Of a stretch of 64,000 nucleotides of DNA, positions 1 through 7,562 are shown piece after piece (the stretch's first letter is position 1; the number at the start of each line of letters is the position of its first letter). The translations under genes were made by a program, and so were the position numbers. The notes below the pieces were generated by a model. It saw nothing but the letters and a program-made list of their open reading frames with translations. It was not told the origin of the DNA and did not search any database. The stretch comes from Streptomyces spiralis (GTDB taxonomy: Bacteria > Actinomycetota > Actinomycetes > Streptomycetales > Streptomycetaceae), in contig NZ_BNBC01000034.1 of assembly GCF_014654675.1 (NCBI RefSeq), positions 1 through 64,000 on the forward strand, written 5' to 3'.

Positions 1-266
1 GCGGCCTCGGGGACGGGGTTGCCGTCGCCCTTGGGCATGATCATCAGGGTCTGCACCGTCTGGCGCAGGACGTTCCACAGACCGGCGTCGTAGGCCCACG
101 CCGGGTCGAGGGGCGCGGGGGCTTCCTTGGAGGCGGCGAACCGGTCCGTGGTGCCGACGACGATGGCGTCGCCACTCTGGCTGCCGCTGTCGGACCCGCC
201 GCACGCGGCGAGTACCGGCGCGAGCAGACCGGCCACGGCCGGCAGCACCAAAGTCTTGCGGTTCAT
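1..266 (-). CDS. ABC transporter family 5 substrate-binding lipoprotein, N-terminal part (cut by window edge)
   Basis: The reverse strand reads from an ATG at 266 into a typical lipoprotein signal: MNRK basic start, a hydrophobic stretch and the lipobox L-A-A-C at about residue 23, then a GGSDSGS linker. The mature start (IVVGTTDRF, LDPAWAYDAGLWNVLRQTVQTLM, PKGDGNPVPEAA) is the opening of oligopeptide/dipeptide/nickel-type (SBP_bac_5) binding proteins, which bind small peptides outside the cell and hand them to an ABC permease. Only about 88 residues are inside the window, so substrate and partner permeases cannot be judged. The family assignment is fairly secure from the conserved opening; the substrate is unknown. 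Confidence 0.85.
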   Translation of the reverse strand, partial: MNRKTLVLPAVAGLLAPVLAACGGSDSGSQSGDAIVVGTTDRFAASKEAPAPLDPAWAYDAGLWNVLRQTVQTLMIMPKGDGNPVPEA

Positions 267-637
267 GCTCGAGTTTCTCCAGGGCTGTCATGTCCGTGTA
301 CCCGGCATGCAGGGGTGGTGCGGCCGTTCACGGGAGTGGGGCGATGTTCTCGCGACGAGATTAGTCCGCGCCCGCAGAAGGGTTCGCGGCCACCGGAGTT
401 GAGTCGCCATCACGCAGCGGAATCGGGTGTGGACGCACCGAAAACGCGCCACTGGAATGATTCGTGCAGCCTCTCATCAATCGGGACACAAAGACGCGTG
501 GACGGCTCCTCGTGCGAGGGGGGCTGCACACACCGACGCCCCTGTCGACCCCCCATCGAGTGGCGAACGTCACACCACTAACTCGACGCGGGGGTATCGG
601 GATTCGGTCATCCCGCGACCGGGGTCCTGCTCGGGCC
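267..637. other. intergenic region, no gene seen
   Basis: This 371-bp stretch lies upstream of the binding-protein gene (reverse strand) and ends at the inverted-repeat element. Short open frames run through it on both strands but none has a ribosome binding site or recognisable protein. It presumably holds the binding-protein promoter; I could not pick a convincing -35/-10 pair. Confidence 0.5.
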
Positions 638-834
638 TAGGGGGTGTCTCGTCGATCAGGCCGGATCAGGGAGCGGTGGCTGGTGGTGGGGGCACCTCCC
701 ACGCCGTTCAGGCAGTGGGGGAACATCGCAAGGCGGAGGAGGGAGCCGATGCGGAGCATCGGCGACCGACGACAACGCGGCGAGGTGCGGTGCCAGGCGC
801 CGCGAGCCCGGCATGATCGGCGAGACACCCCCTA
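638..834. mobile_element. MITE-like inverted-repeat element, 197 bp
   Basis: The two ends are inverted repeats of about 27 bp, 25 identical: the left end begins TAGGGGGTGTCTCGTCGATC at 638 and the right end, read on the other strand from 834, begins TAGGGGGTGTCTCGCCGATC. The interior has no coding capacity but contains secondary structure: an imperfect palindrome at 686-702 and a perfect 8-bp hairpin (GCCGATGC/GCATCGGC) at 745-763. The terminal CTA at 832-834 is the stop codon of the neighbouring HAD gene. A shorter relative consisting of little more than the two ends is at 40493-40542. No transposase is present, so if mobile it is non-autonomous. Confidence 0.7.
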
Positions 835-1533
835 GCCCAGGTACGTCATCAGCCCCTGGAGGAAGGGCAGGTCGACCTCTTCGAGCGAGGTCACGACGGT
901 GCGCCGGGGTGCCGGGGGGATGGGGGCCACGGAGGGGACGGCGACCACACGGCAGCCGGCGGCCTCGGCCGCGGCGACCCCGGTGGCGGTGTCCTCGACG
1001 ACCGCGCACCTGGCCGGATCCGCTCCCAGGCGGGTGGCGGCCAGCAGATAGGGGTCCGGGTGCGGCTTGGTGCGCGCCACCTCGTCACCGGCCACCGAGA
1101 AGGAGAAGTGCTCGGGGCCGAGCGAGATCATGACGCGGTCGATGATGCGCCGGTGGGAGGCGGAGACCAGGGCGGTGGGGATCTCGTGCGCCGACAGTTC
1201 GGCCAGCAGCCGCGCCGCGCCCGGCATCAGCGGCAGGGCGCGGTCGATACGATCCTCGAAGCCCTGGTTGAGCAGCACCGTGAGCTCGGCGAGGGTGATG
1301 GCGGCGCCGGTGGCCTCGATGAGGAAGCCCGCGCTGCGGGTCATGGGGCCGCCGACGACGACATGTCTCCATGCCTCGTCGAGCGTGTGGCCGAGGGCCG
1401 CGAACACCTCGACCTCGACGTCCCACCAGAAACCCTCCGTGTCCACCAGGGTTCCGTCCATGTCGAGGAGCACGGCCTGCAGGGCGGAGCCTTCGGCCGT
1501 TCGGGTGCCTAGCGCGGGGACCGTACTGGTCAT
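832..1533 (-). CDS. HAD-superfamily hydrolase (beta-phosphoglucomutase/phosphatase-like)
   Basis: This 233-residue protein has the haloacid-dehalogenase motifs in order: DMDGTLVDTEG (motif I, nucleophile Asp24 and acid Asp26), ALVSAS (motif II Ser, about residue 122), the lysine of TKPHPDPY (motif III) and VVEDTATGVAAAEAAG (motif IV). An alpha-helical cap lies between motifs I and II, as in the phosphoglucomutase/phosphoglycolate phosphatase subgroup. It most likely removes phosphate from a small cytosolic metabolite; the substrate cannot be told. It lies 141 bp downstream of metH on the same strand, with a terminator-like hairpin between, so co-transcription is uncertain. Its stop codon TAG is the outermost trinucleotide of the inverted-repeat element at 638-834, so the natural C-terminus may have been altered by that insertion. 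Confidence 0.85.
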   Translation of the reverse strand: MTSTVPALGTRTAEGSALQAVLLDMDGTLVDTEGFWWDVEVEVFAALGHTLDEAWRHVVVGGPMTRSAGFLIEATGAAITLAELTVLLNQGFEDRIDRALPLMPGAARLLAELSAHEIPTALVSASHRRIIDRVMISLGPEHFSFSVAGDEVARTKPHPDPYLLAATRLGADPARCAVVEDTATGVAAAEAAGCRVVAVPSVAPIPPAPRRTVVTSLEEVDLPFLQGLMTYLG

Positions 1534-1558
1534 CCGGCGTACCTCCTTGAGGGACGAT

Positions 1559-1589
1559 CAGGCCGGTTCCCGCGCGGGGAACCGGCCTG
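1559..1589. terminator. perfect 13-bp hairpin between metH and the HAD gene
   Basis: The arms CAGGCCGGTTCCC and GGGAACCGGCCTG pair perfectly around a 5-nt loop. There is no T-run, which is usual for Streptomyces terminators. It would end metH transcription 3' of its stop. Confidence 0.65.
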
Positions 1590-1674
1590 CAGTGGACCGA
1601 CCAGTGTACGACGTGCAAGGGACGAACGCCTCGTCGAGACCACGCCCGGCCGGGATGTCCCCTGTTCAGCGGTC

Positions 1675-4600
1675 TCAGCGTGCGTTGAAGTACTTCGCCT
1701 CCGGGTGGTGGATCACGATGGCGTCGGTGGACTGCTCGGGGTGCAGCTGGAACTCCTCGGAGAGGTGCACCCCGATCCGCTCGGGCTCCAGGAGCGCGGC
1801 GATCTTGGCACGGTCCTCCAGGTCGGGGCAGGCGCCGTAGCCGAGGGAGAAACGGGCTCCCCGGTACTTCAGGGCGAACATGTCCTCGATGTCGCTCGGG
1901 TCCTCCCCGGCGAAGCCCAGCTCGGCGCGGACGCGTGCGTGCCAGTACTCGGCGAGCGCCTCGGCCAGCTGCACGGACAGACCGTGCAGCTCCAGATACT
2001 CACGGTAGGAGTCGGACGCGAACAGCCGGGCCGTCTCCTCGCCGATCTTCGAGCCGACGGTGACGACCTGGAAGCCGACGACGTCCCGCTCCCCGGACTC
2101 CTCCGGGCGGAAGAAGTCCGCCAGGCACAGGCGGCGGCCGCGGCGCTGGCGCGGGAAGGTGAACCGGGTGCGCTCGTTGCCCTGCTCGTCCAGGACGATC
2201 AGGTCGTCGTCCTTGGACACGCAGGGGAAGTAGCCGTGGACGACGGCCGCCTCCAGCAGGTTCTCCGTCTGGAGCCGGTCGAGGAGGCCGCGCAGCCGGG
2301 GCCGGCCCTCGGTCTCCACCAGCTCCTCGTACGTCGGCCCGTCGCCGGTACGGGCCTGGCGCAGGCCCCACTGGCCCTTGAAGAGGGCGCCCTCGTCCAG
2401 CCAGGACGCGTAGTCCTTCAGCGGGATGCCCTTGACCACCCGGGTGCCCCAGAACGGAGGCTCCGGGACCGGGTTGTCGGTGGCCACGTCCGAGCGGACA
2501 TGGCCCTCCTGCGGCCGCTGGTCCTCCTCCACCACCGCCGCGGTGGCGCGGACCCGCCGCTGCCGCAGTTCGGGCAGCTTGGCGCCGGGCACGCCGCGCT
2601 TGACGCCGATCAGGGCGTCCATCAGGCGCAGGCCCTCGAAGGCGTCGCGGGCGTAGCGGACCTCGCCCTGGTACAGCTCGTGCAGGTCCTGCTCCACGTA
2701 CGCCCGGGTCAGGGCGGCGCCGCCGAGGATGACCGGGAAGCGGGCGGCCAGGCCGCGGGCGTTGAGCTCCTCCAGGTTCTCCTTCATGATCACCGTGGAC
2801 TTCACCAGCAGCCCGGACATGCCGATCACGTCCGCCTTGTGCTCGTCGGCGGCCTCCAGGATCGCCGAGACCGGCTGCTTGATGCCCAGGTTGACCACGT
2901 TGTAGCCGTTGTTGGACAGGATGATGTCGACCAGGTTCTTGCCGATGTCGTGCACGTCGCCGCGCACGGTGGCCAGCACGATGGTGCCCTTGCCGGCCTC
3001 GTCGGTCTTCTCCATGTGCGGCTCGAGGTGGGCGACGGCGGCCTTCATGACCTCGGCGGACTGGAGCACGAACGGCAGCTGCATCTGCCCGGAGCCGAAC
3101 AGCTCACCGACGACCTTCATGCCGTCCAGCAGGGTGTCGTTGACGATGTCCAGCGCCTTGCGGCTCTGCAGCGCCTCGTCCAGGTCGGGTTCCAGGCCGT
3201 TGCGTTCGCCGTCGATGATGCGCCGCTTCAGCCGCTCCTCCAGCGGCAGCGCGGCCAGCTCCTCGGCCTTGCCCGCCTTCAGGGACTTGGCGGTGGCGCC
3301 CTCGAACAGCTGCATGAGCTTCTGCAGCGGGTCGTAGCCCTCGCGGCGGCGGTCGTAGATCAGGTCCAGGGCGGTGGTGACCTGCTCCTCGTCGAAGCGG
3401 GCGATCGGCAGGATCTTGCTCGCGTGGACGATCGCCGAGTCCAGGCCGGCCTTGACGCACTCGTCCAGGAAGACGGAGTTCAGCAGGATGCGGGCGGCCG
3501 GGTTCAGGCCGAAGGAGATGTTCGACAGACCGAGGGTCGTCTGCACCTTCGGGTGCCGCTTCTTCAGCTCGCGGATGCCCTCGATGGTGGCCAGGCCGTC
3601 CTTGCGGGACTCCTCCTGGCCGGTGCAGATGGTGAAGGTCAGGCAGTCCACGAGGATGTCCTCCTCGAGGATGCCCCAGTTGCCGGTCAGGTCGTCGATC
3701 AGCCGCTCGGCGATCTCGACCTTCTTCTCGGCGGTACGGGCCTGGCCCTCCTCGTCGATGGTCAGCGCGATCAGCGCCGCACCGTGCTCCCGGGCCAGCT
3801 TCGTGACCTTCGCGAACCGCGACTCGGGGCCGTCGCCGTCCTCGTAGTTGACGGAGTTGATCACCGCGCGGCCGCCCAGCTTCTCCAGCCCGGCCTCGAT
3901 CACGTCGACCTCGGTGGAGTCCAGCACGATCGGCAGCGTGGAGGCGGTGGCGAACCGTCCGGCCAGCTCGGCCATGTCGGCGACGCCGTCCCGGCCGACG
4001 TAGTCCACGCACAGGTCGAGCATGTGCGCGCCCTCGCGGATCTGCTCCCGGGCCATCTCCACACAGTCGTCCCAGCGGCCCTCGAGCATGGCCTCACGGA
4101 ACTTCTTCGACCCGTTGGCGTTCGTCCGCTCCCCGATCGCCAGGTACGACGTGTCCTGGCGGAAGGGGACGGTCTGGTAGAGGGAGGCGGCGCCCGGCTC
4201 CGGGCGCGGGCTGCGCTCCACCGGGGCCAGCTCCCGCACCCGCTCCACCAGCTGCCGCAGATGCTCCGGCGTCGTACCGCAGCAGCCGCCCACCAGCGAC
4301 AGGCCGTAGTCGCGGACGAAGTTCTCCTGCGCGTCCGCGAGGCCCTCCGGGTCCAGCGGGAAGTGCGCGCCGTCCTTGGTCAGCACCGGCAGACCCGCGT
4401 TCGGCATGCACAGCAGCGGGATACGGGAGTGGCGGGTGAGGTAGCGCAGGTGCTCGCTCATCTCCGCCGGGCCGGTGGAGCAGTTCAGGCCGATCATGTC
4501 GATGCCGAGCGGCTCCAGCGCGGTCAGCGCCGCGCCGATCTCCGAGCCGAGCAGCATCGTGCCGGTCGTCTCGAACGCCATCGACACCAGCAGCGGCACC

Positions 4601-5193
4601 TCGATGCCGGCGGCCTCCATGGCCCGGCGGGCGCCCAGCACCGACGCCTTCGTCTGCAGCAGGTCCTGCGTGGTCTCCACGATCAGCGCGTCCGCGCCGC
4701 CCGCCAGCAGACCTTCGGCGTTGGCCTGGTAGCCGTCGCGAATGGTGGTGTAGCCGACGTGGCCGAGGGTGGGCAGCTTGGTGCCGGGGCCGATCGAGCC
4801 GAGCACCCAGCGGGTGCGGCCGTCGCGGGCGGCGTACTCGTCGGCGACCTCGCGGGCGATACGGGCGCCCGCCTCGGACAGCTCGTGGACCCGGTCGGAG
4901 ATCTCGTACTCCGCCGCCGCCGTGTGGTTGGCGCCGAAGGTGTTGGTCTCCACGCAGTCGACGTCCGCCGCGAAGTAGGCGTCGTGGACCGAACGGACGA
5001 TGTCGGGCCGGGTCAGGTTCAGAATCTCGTTGCAGCCTTCCAGGGTCTGGAAGTCCTCGAGCGTGGGCTCCTGGGCCTGGAGCATGGTGCCCATCGCTCC
5101 GTCGGCCACCACCACTCGGGTGGCGAGCGCCTCGCGGAGGGCGGACACACGGGTCCGGCTGTCGGCGGAAGGGGTCGGCGGCAACGAGGCCAT
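1675..5193 (-). CDS. metH: cobalamin-dependent methionine synthase
   Basis: MetH transfers a methyl group from 5-methyltetrahydrofolate to homocysteine through protein-bound cobalamin. The 1172-residue protein shows all four modules. The homocysteine/zinc domain (about 20-320) ends in GGCCGTT, the zinc cysteines. The pterin-binding domain is at about 340-610 (AIGERTNANGSKKF). The B12 domain at about 650-900 has the DVHDIGKN signature with the cobalt-ligand histidine. The C-terminal reactivation (AdoMet) domain is at about 930-1172, with the RGARFSLGYGACPD region. Length is full for the family. The ATG at 5193 is preceded by AAGGGAG. The long open frame on the opposite strand is only a GC-rich shadow. 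The gene is divergent from gylR and has a structured leader, described separately. Confidence 0.98.
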   Translation of the reverse strand: MASLPPTPSADSRTRVSALREALATRVVVADGAMGTMLQAQEPTLEDFQTLEGCNEILNLTRPDIVRSVHDAYFAADVDCVETNTFGANHTAAAEYEISDRVHELSEAGARIAREVADEYAARDGRTRWVLGSIGPGTKLPTLGHVGYTTIRDGYQANAEGLLAGGADALIVETTQDLLQTKASVLGARRAMEAAGIEVPLLVSMAFETTGTMLLGSEIGAALTALEPLGIDMIGLNCSTGPAEMSEHLRYLTRHSRIPLLCMPNAGLPVLTKDGAHFPLDPEGLADAQENFVRDYGLSLVGGCCGTTPEHLRQLVERVRELAPVERSPRPEPGAASLYQTVPFRQDTSYLAIGERTNANGSKKFREAMLEGRWDDCVEMAREQIREGAHMLDLCVDYVGRDGVADMAELAGRFATASTLPIVLDSTEVDVIEAGLEKLGGRAVINSVNYEDGDGPESRFAKVTKLAREHGAALIALTIDEEGQARTAEKKVEIAERLIDDLTGNWGILEEDILVDCLTFTICTGQEESRKDGLATIEGIRELKKRHPKVQTTLGLSNISFGLNPAARILLNSVFLDECVKAGLDSAIVHASKILPIARFDEEQVTTALDLIYDRRREGYDPLQKLMQLFEGATAKSLKAGKAEELAALPLEERLKRRIIDGERNGLEPDLDEALQSRKALDIVNDTLLDGMKVVGELFGSGQMQLPFVLQSAEVMKAAVAHLEPHMEKTDEAGKGTIVLATVRGDVHDIGKNLVDIILSNNGYNVVNLGIKQPVSAILEAADEHKADVIGMSGLLVKSTVIMKENLEELNARGLAARFPVILGGAALTRAYVEQDLHELYQGEVRYARDAFEGLRLMDALIGVKRGVPGAKLPELRQRRVRATAAVVEEDQRPQEGHVRSDVATDNPVPEPPFWGTRVVKGIPLKDYASWLDEGALFKGQWGLRQARTGDGPTYEELVETEGRPRLRGLLDRLQTENLLEAAVVHGYFPCVSKDDDLIVLDEQGNERTRFTFPRQRRGRRLCLADFFRPEESGERDVVGFQVVTVGSKIGEETARLFASDSYREYLELHGLSVQLAEALAEYWHARVRAELGFAGEDPSDIEDMFALKYRGARFSLGYGACPDLEDRAKIAALLEPERIGVHLSEEFQLHPEQSTDAIVIHHPEAKYFNAR

Positions 5194-5298
5194 GAAGGGG
5201 CTCCCTTAGGTGCGACGGCTGTCGGCTTTGCGCCTTCCCAGGTGGTTCGCGAGGACTCACACCGGAGCCTCCCGAGGAAGGCGCACGCGGCAAGCCTA
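5194..5298 (-). promoter_or_regulatory. metH promoter and structured 5' leader
   Basis: On the reverse strand a TAGGCT -10-like box lies at 5298-5293, predicting a start near 5286 and a leader of about 92 nt. Just after that start, TGCGCCTTCC (5285-5276) pairs perfectly with GGAAGGCGCA (5238-5229), enclosing 37 nt that contain GGTGTGAGTCC. A 10-bp closing helix at the very 5' end is what a riboswitch or attenuator would look like. The enclosed piece faintly resembles a B12 box but lacks the rest of the cobalamin riboswitch core, and I do not recognise SAM or SAH aptamer motifs. Function is inferred only. Confidence 0.4.
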
Positions 5299-5430
5299 GC
5301 CGGGTCCGCCACCCGATGGTCGGGGCGTCCACCACGCGGACGAGGATGACCGCCGGGCCACCCGCCGGAGGCCCGGCTCGTAACAGGTGTCGACCGACCA
5401 TTAGCGGAGAGTCGACAAGGACCGGTAGTG

Positions 5431-5445
5431 TTCGACATTGCCGAA
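5431..5445. promoter_or_regulatory. putative GylR operator at the gylR promoter
   Basis: TTCGACATTGCCGAA is a near-palindrome (TTCGRCA-W-TGYCGAA). It overlaps the downstream edge of a TAGTGT -10-like box at 5426-5431, 56 bp before the gylR start. An inverted near-copy lies in the glpF promoter at 6481-6495. IclR-family repressors such as GylR bind sites of this size, and autoregulation of gylR is established in S. coelicolor. Confidence 0.55.
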
Positions 5446-5500
5446 CGGCGGCAGACGAGGTCGACCGCCGGCGGTCGAAGGGGACGGAGGCAGGACGGCG

Positions 5501-6265
5501 ATGGCACGGAACATCCAGTCGCTCGAACGGGCGGCCGCGATGCTGCGCTTGCTCGCGGGCGGCGAACGACGGCTCGGCCTGTCGGACATCGCCTCTTCTC
5601 TGGGCCTCGCCAAAGGCACCGCCCACGGCATACTGCGCACCCTCCAGCAGGAGGGGTTCGTGGAGCAGGACGACGCCTCCGGCCGCTACCAGCTCGGCGC
5701 GGAGCTGCTGCGCCTGGGCACCACGTACCTCGACGTGCACGAGCTGCGGGCACGCGCCCTGGTGTGGACGGACGACCTGGCGCGCTCCAGCGGTGAGAGC
5801 GTCTACCTGGGGGTGCTGCACCAGCAGGGCGTGCTGATCGTGCACCACGTCTTCCGCCCGGACGACAGCCGGCAGGTGCTGGAGATCGGGGCGATGCAGC
5901 CCCTGCACTCCACGGCCCTGGGCAAGGTCCTGTCGGCGTACGACCCGGTCGCGCACAGCGAGGCGGTGGAGGCCGACCGCAAGGCGTTCACGGACCGGAC
6001 GGTGTGCGACATGGAGGACTTCGAGCACATCCTCGACCTCACGCGCGCGCGGGGGTACGCGGCCGACGTGGAGGAGACCTGGGAGGGCGTCGCGTCCATC
6101 GCGGCGCCCATCCACGACCGGCGCAGGATGCCGGTCGGCGCCGTCGGGATCACCGGAGCGGTGGAGCGGGTGCGCCGGGACGGCGAGCTGCGTCCCGAGC
6201 TGATCGCGGCCGTGCGGGACTGCGCCCGCGCCGTCTCGCGGGATCTGGGCGCCGGGCGGTTCTGA
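5501..6265 (+). CDS. gylR: glycerol operon repressor, IclR family
   Basis: The 254-residue protein starts MARNIQSLERAAAML at an ATG with GGAGG 11 nt upstream. A longer in-frame start at 5438 would run back over the operator and is not favoured; 254 residues is the length I recall for S. coelicolor GylR. The N-terminal winged helix-turn-helix covers about residues 8-60 (LSDIASSLGLAKGTAHGILRTL). The IclR effector domain covers about 75-250 with the usual LHSTALGKVLSAY stretch. GylR represses its own gene and the adjacent glycerol operon and is released by glycerol-3-phosphate or glycerol. The position immediately before glpF-glpK-glpD and the shared operator support this role. Confidence 0.95.
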   Translation: MARNIQSLERAAAMLRLLAGGERRLGLSDIASSLGLAKGTAHGILRTLQQEGFVEQDDASGRYQLGAELLRLGTTYLDVHELRARALVWTDDLARSSGESVYLGVLHQQGVLIVHHVFRPDDSRQVLEIGAMQPLHSTALGKVLSAYDPVAHSEAVEADRKAFTDRTVCDMEDFEHILDLTRARGYAADVEETWEGVASIAAPIHDRRRMPVGAVGITGAVERVRRDGELRPELIAAVRDCARAVSRDLGAGRF

Positions 6266-6319
6266 GCGCCGCGAGAAGAGCCGCGGAAGACCGCGAGAAG
6301 ACCACGAGAAGACCACGAC

Positions 6320-6350
6320 AGGCCGGTACACCGTCGGTGTGCCGGCCTTT
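6320..6350 (+). terminator. gylR terminator
   Basis: AGGCCGGTACACC and GGTGTGCCGGCCT form a 13-bp stem with one mismatch around a 3-nt loop, followed by TTT. It is 54 bp after the gylR stop. Three imperfect GAGAAGACC repeats precede it (about 6274-6316). Confidence 0.75.
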
Positions 6351-6480
6351 CGCATGCCCGCGGCGGACTTTCGCGTGCCCGCGGCGAACGGCTCCCGACC
6401 CGGCGATCAGTAACGATCGTGCTTTCGACTACAGAACTCTTGACGCCTGTGTCACGGCGAGGTGAGACTCGCGTCCATCG

Positions 6481-6520
6481 GTCGGCATTGTCGAACACCT
6501 TGCGGCAATACGCGCTAGAG
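6481..6520 (+). promoter_or_regulatory. glpF-glpK-glpD promoter with putative GylR operator
   Basis: GTCGGCATTGTCGAA at 6481-6495 matches the reverse complement of the gylR-promoter site at 13 of 15 positions. It sits about 20 bp upstream of a TAGAGT -10-like box (6515-6520). A second partial half site, TTGCGGCAATACGC, follows at 6500. Binding here would block the -35 region. The leader to the glpF start is about 100 nt. This is inferred from the repeat and its position only. Confidence 0.5.
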
Positions 6521-6625
6521 TGTGGCAGCGCCAAGGGCCGGCATCGCTCTCACCCCCGAGGGCGCCAGACCCCCGGAGGGACCCGGGGTTCGGCTACCCC
6601 TGGACGAAGGACAAAGGAGTCGCGG

Positions 6626-7420
6626 GTGTCCAGCTCCGACATCTTCATCGGCGAGACCATCGGTACCGCCATACTCATCCTGCTCGGCGGCGGCGTGTGT
6701 GCCGCCGTCACCCTGAAGGCCTCCAAGGCCCGTAACGCCGGCTGGCTCGCCATCGCCTTCGGGTGGGGTTTCGCCGTGATGACGGCCGTGTACATCTCGG
6801 GCCCGCTGTCCGGGGCCCACCTGAACCCGGCTGTGACGGTTGCCCTCGCCATCAAGGACGGCGACTGGTCGGACGTGCCGATCTACTTCGCCGGTCAGCT
6901 GCTCGGCGCCATGATCGGCGCGGCCCTGGTGTGGGTCGCCTACTACGGCCAGTTCCACGCCCACCTGACCGACAAGGAGATCGTCGGAGGTCCGGGTGCG
7001 CAGGCCACCGCCGCCAAGGCGGTCGAGGCCCAGGAGAAGGGCGCCGGCCCGGTGCTCGGCATCTTCTCGACCGGCCCGGAGATCAGAAACGTGGTGCAGA
7101 ACCTCGCCACCGAGATCATCGGCACCGTCGTGCTGATCCTGGCGGTCCTCACCCAGGGCCTGAACGCCAAGGGCGACGGCCTCGGTGTCCTCGGCGGCCT
7201 GATCACCGCGTTCGTCGTCGTCTCGATCGGTCTGTCGCTCGGCGGCCCCACGGGCTACGCCATCAACCCGGCCCGTGACCTCGGCCCGCGCATCGTGCAC
7301 GCGCTGCTGCCGCTGCCCAACAAGGGCGGCTCCGACTGGAGCTACGCCTGGATCCCGGTGGTCGGCCCGCTGATCGGCGGGGCGATCGGCGCCGGCATCT
7401 ACAACGTCGCGTTCGCCTGA
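6626..7420 (+). CDS. glpF: glycerol uptake facilitator (aquaglyceroporin)
   Basis: The 264-residue MIP-family channel carries both NPA boxes, HLNPAVTVA in the first half and AINPARDLGPR in the second, with six hydrophobic segments and two half-helices. The Asp after the second NPAR is the glycerol-facilitator type rather than the water-only type. The GTG at 6626 has AAAGGAG 6 nt upstream and gives the conserved opening SSSDIFIGETIGTAIL; the open frame extends far upstream without support. It lets glycerol enter by facilitated diffusion for GlpK to trap. It is the first gene of the glycerol operon, 142 bp before glpK. Confidence 0.96.
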   Translation: MSSSDIFIGETIGTAILILLGGGVCAAVTLKASKARNAGWLAIAFGWGFAVMTAVYISGPLSGAHLNPAVTVALAIKDGDWSDVPIYFAGQLLGAMIGAALVWVAYYGQFHAHLTDKEIVGGPGAQATAAKAVEAQEKGAGPVLGIFSTGPEIRNVVQNLATEIIGTVVLILAVLTQGLNAKGDGLGVLGGLITAFVVVSIGLSLGGPTGYAINPARDLGPRIVHALLPLPNKGGSDWSYAWIPVVGPLIGGAIGAGIYNVAFA

Positions 7421-7427
7421 CGACCGC

Positions 7428-7457
7428 CGCGCTCGCGGCCCCCGGGCGGCGAGCGCC
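7428..7457 (+). other. glpF-glpK intergenic hairpin
   Basis: CGCGCTCGC and GCGAGCGC pair around a GC-rich centre in the 142-bp gap between glpF and glpK. It may act as a partial terminator or RNA-stability element that sets the glpF:glpK ratio. This is a guess from structure and place. Confidence 0.35.
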
Positions 7458-7562
7458 GCGGCCGACCCCATGCGTCCGCACCACCGCGCCGTACTTCAGC
7501 ACCACTGATCACCGACCACGGACCACGGACCTTCAGGACCTCAGGACCCTCAGGAGCACACA

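Noticed and set aside
5239..5275. Cobalamin riboswitch at metH
   Set aside because: GGTGTGAGTCC resembles part of the B12 box, but the CCCGC...CTGT core and downstream pseudoknot partner are missing; kept only as an unassigned structured leader.
1705..5349. 1214-residue open frame on the + strand opposite metH
   Set aside because: It is the antisense shadow of a GC-rich gene. The protein is repetitive in Gly/Val/Gln/Leu/Arg, has no domain, and metH on the other strand is complete and conserved.
4094..6355. 753-residue reverse-strand frame across metH and gylR
   Set aside because: Overlaps two well-supported genes in other frames and has Arg/Pro/Gly-rich shadow composition.
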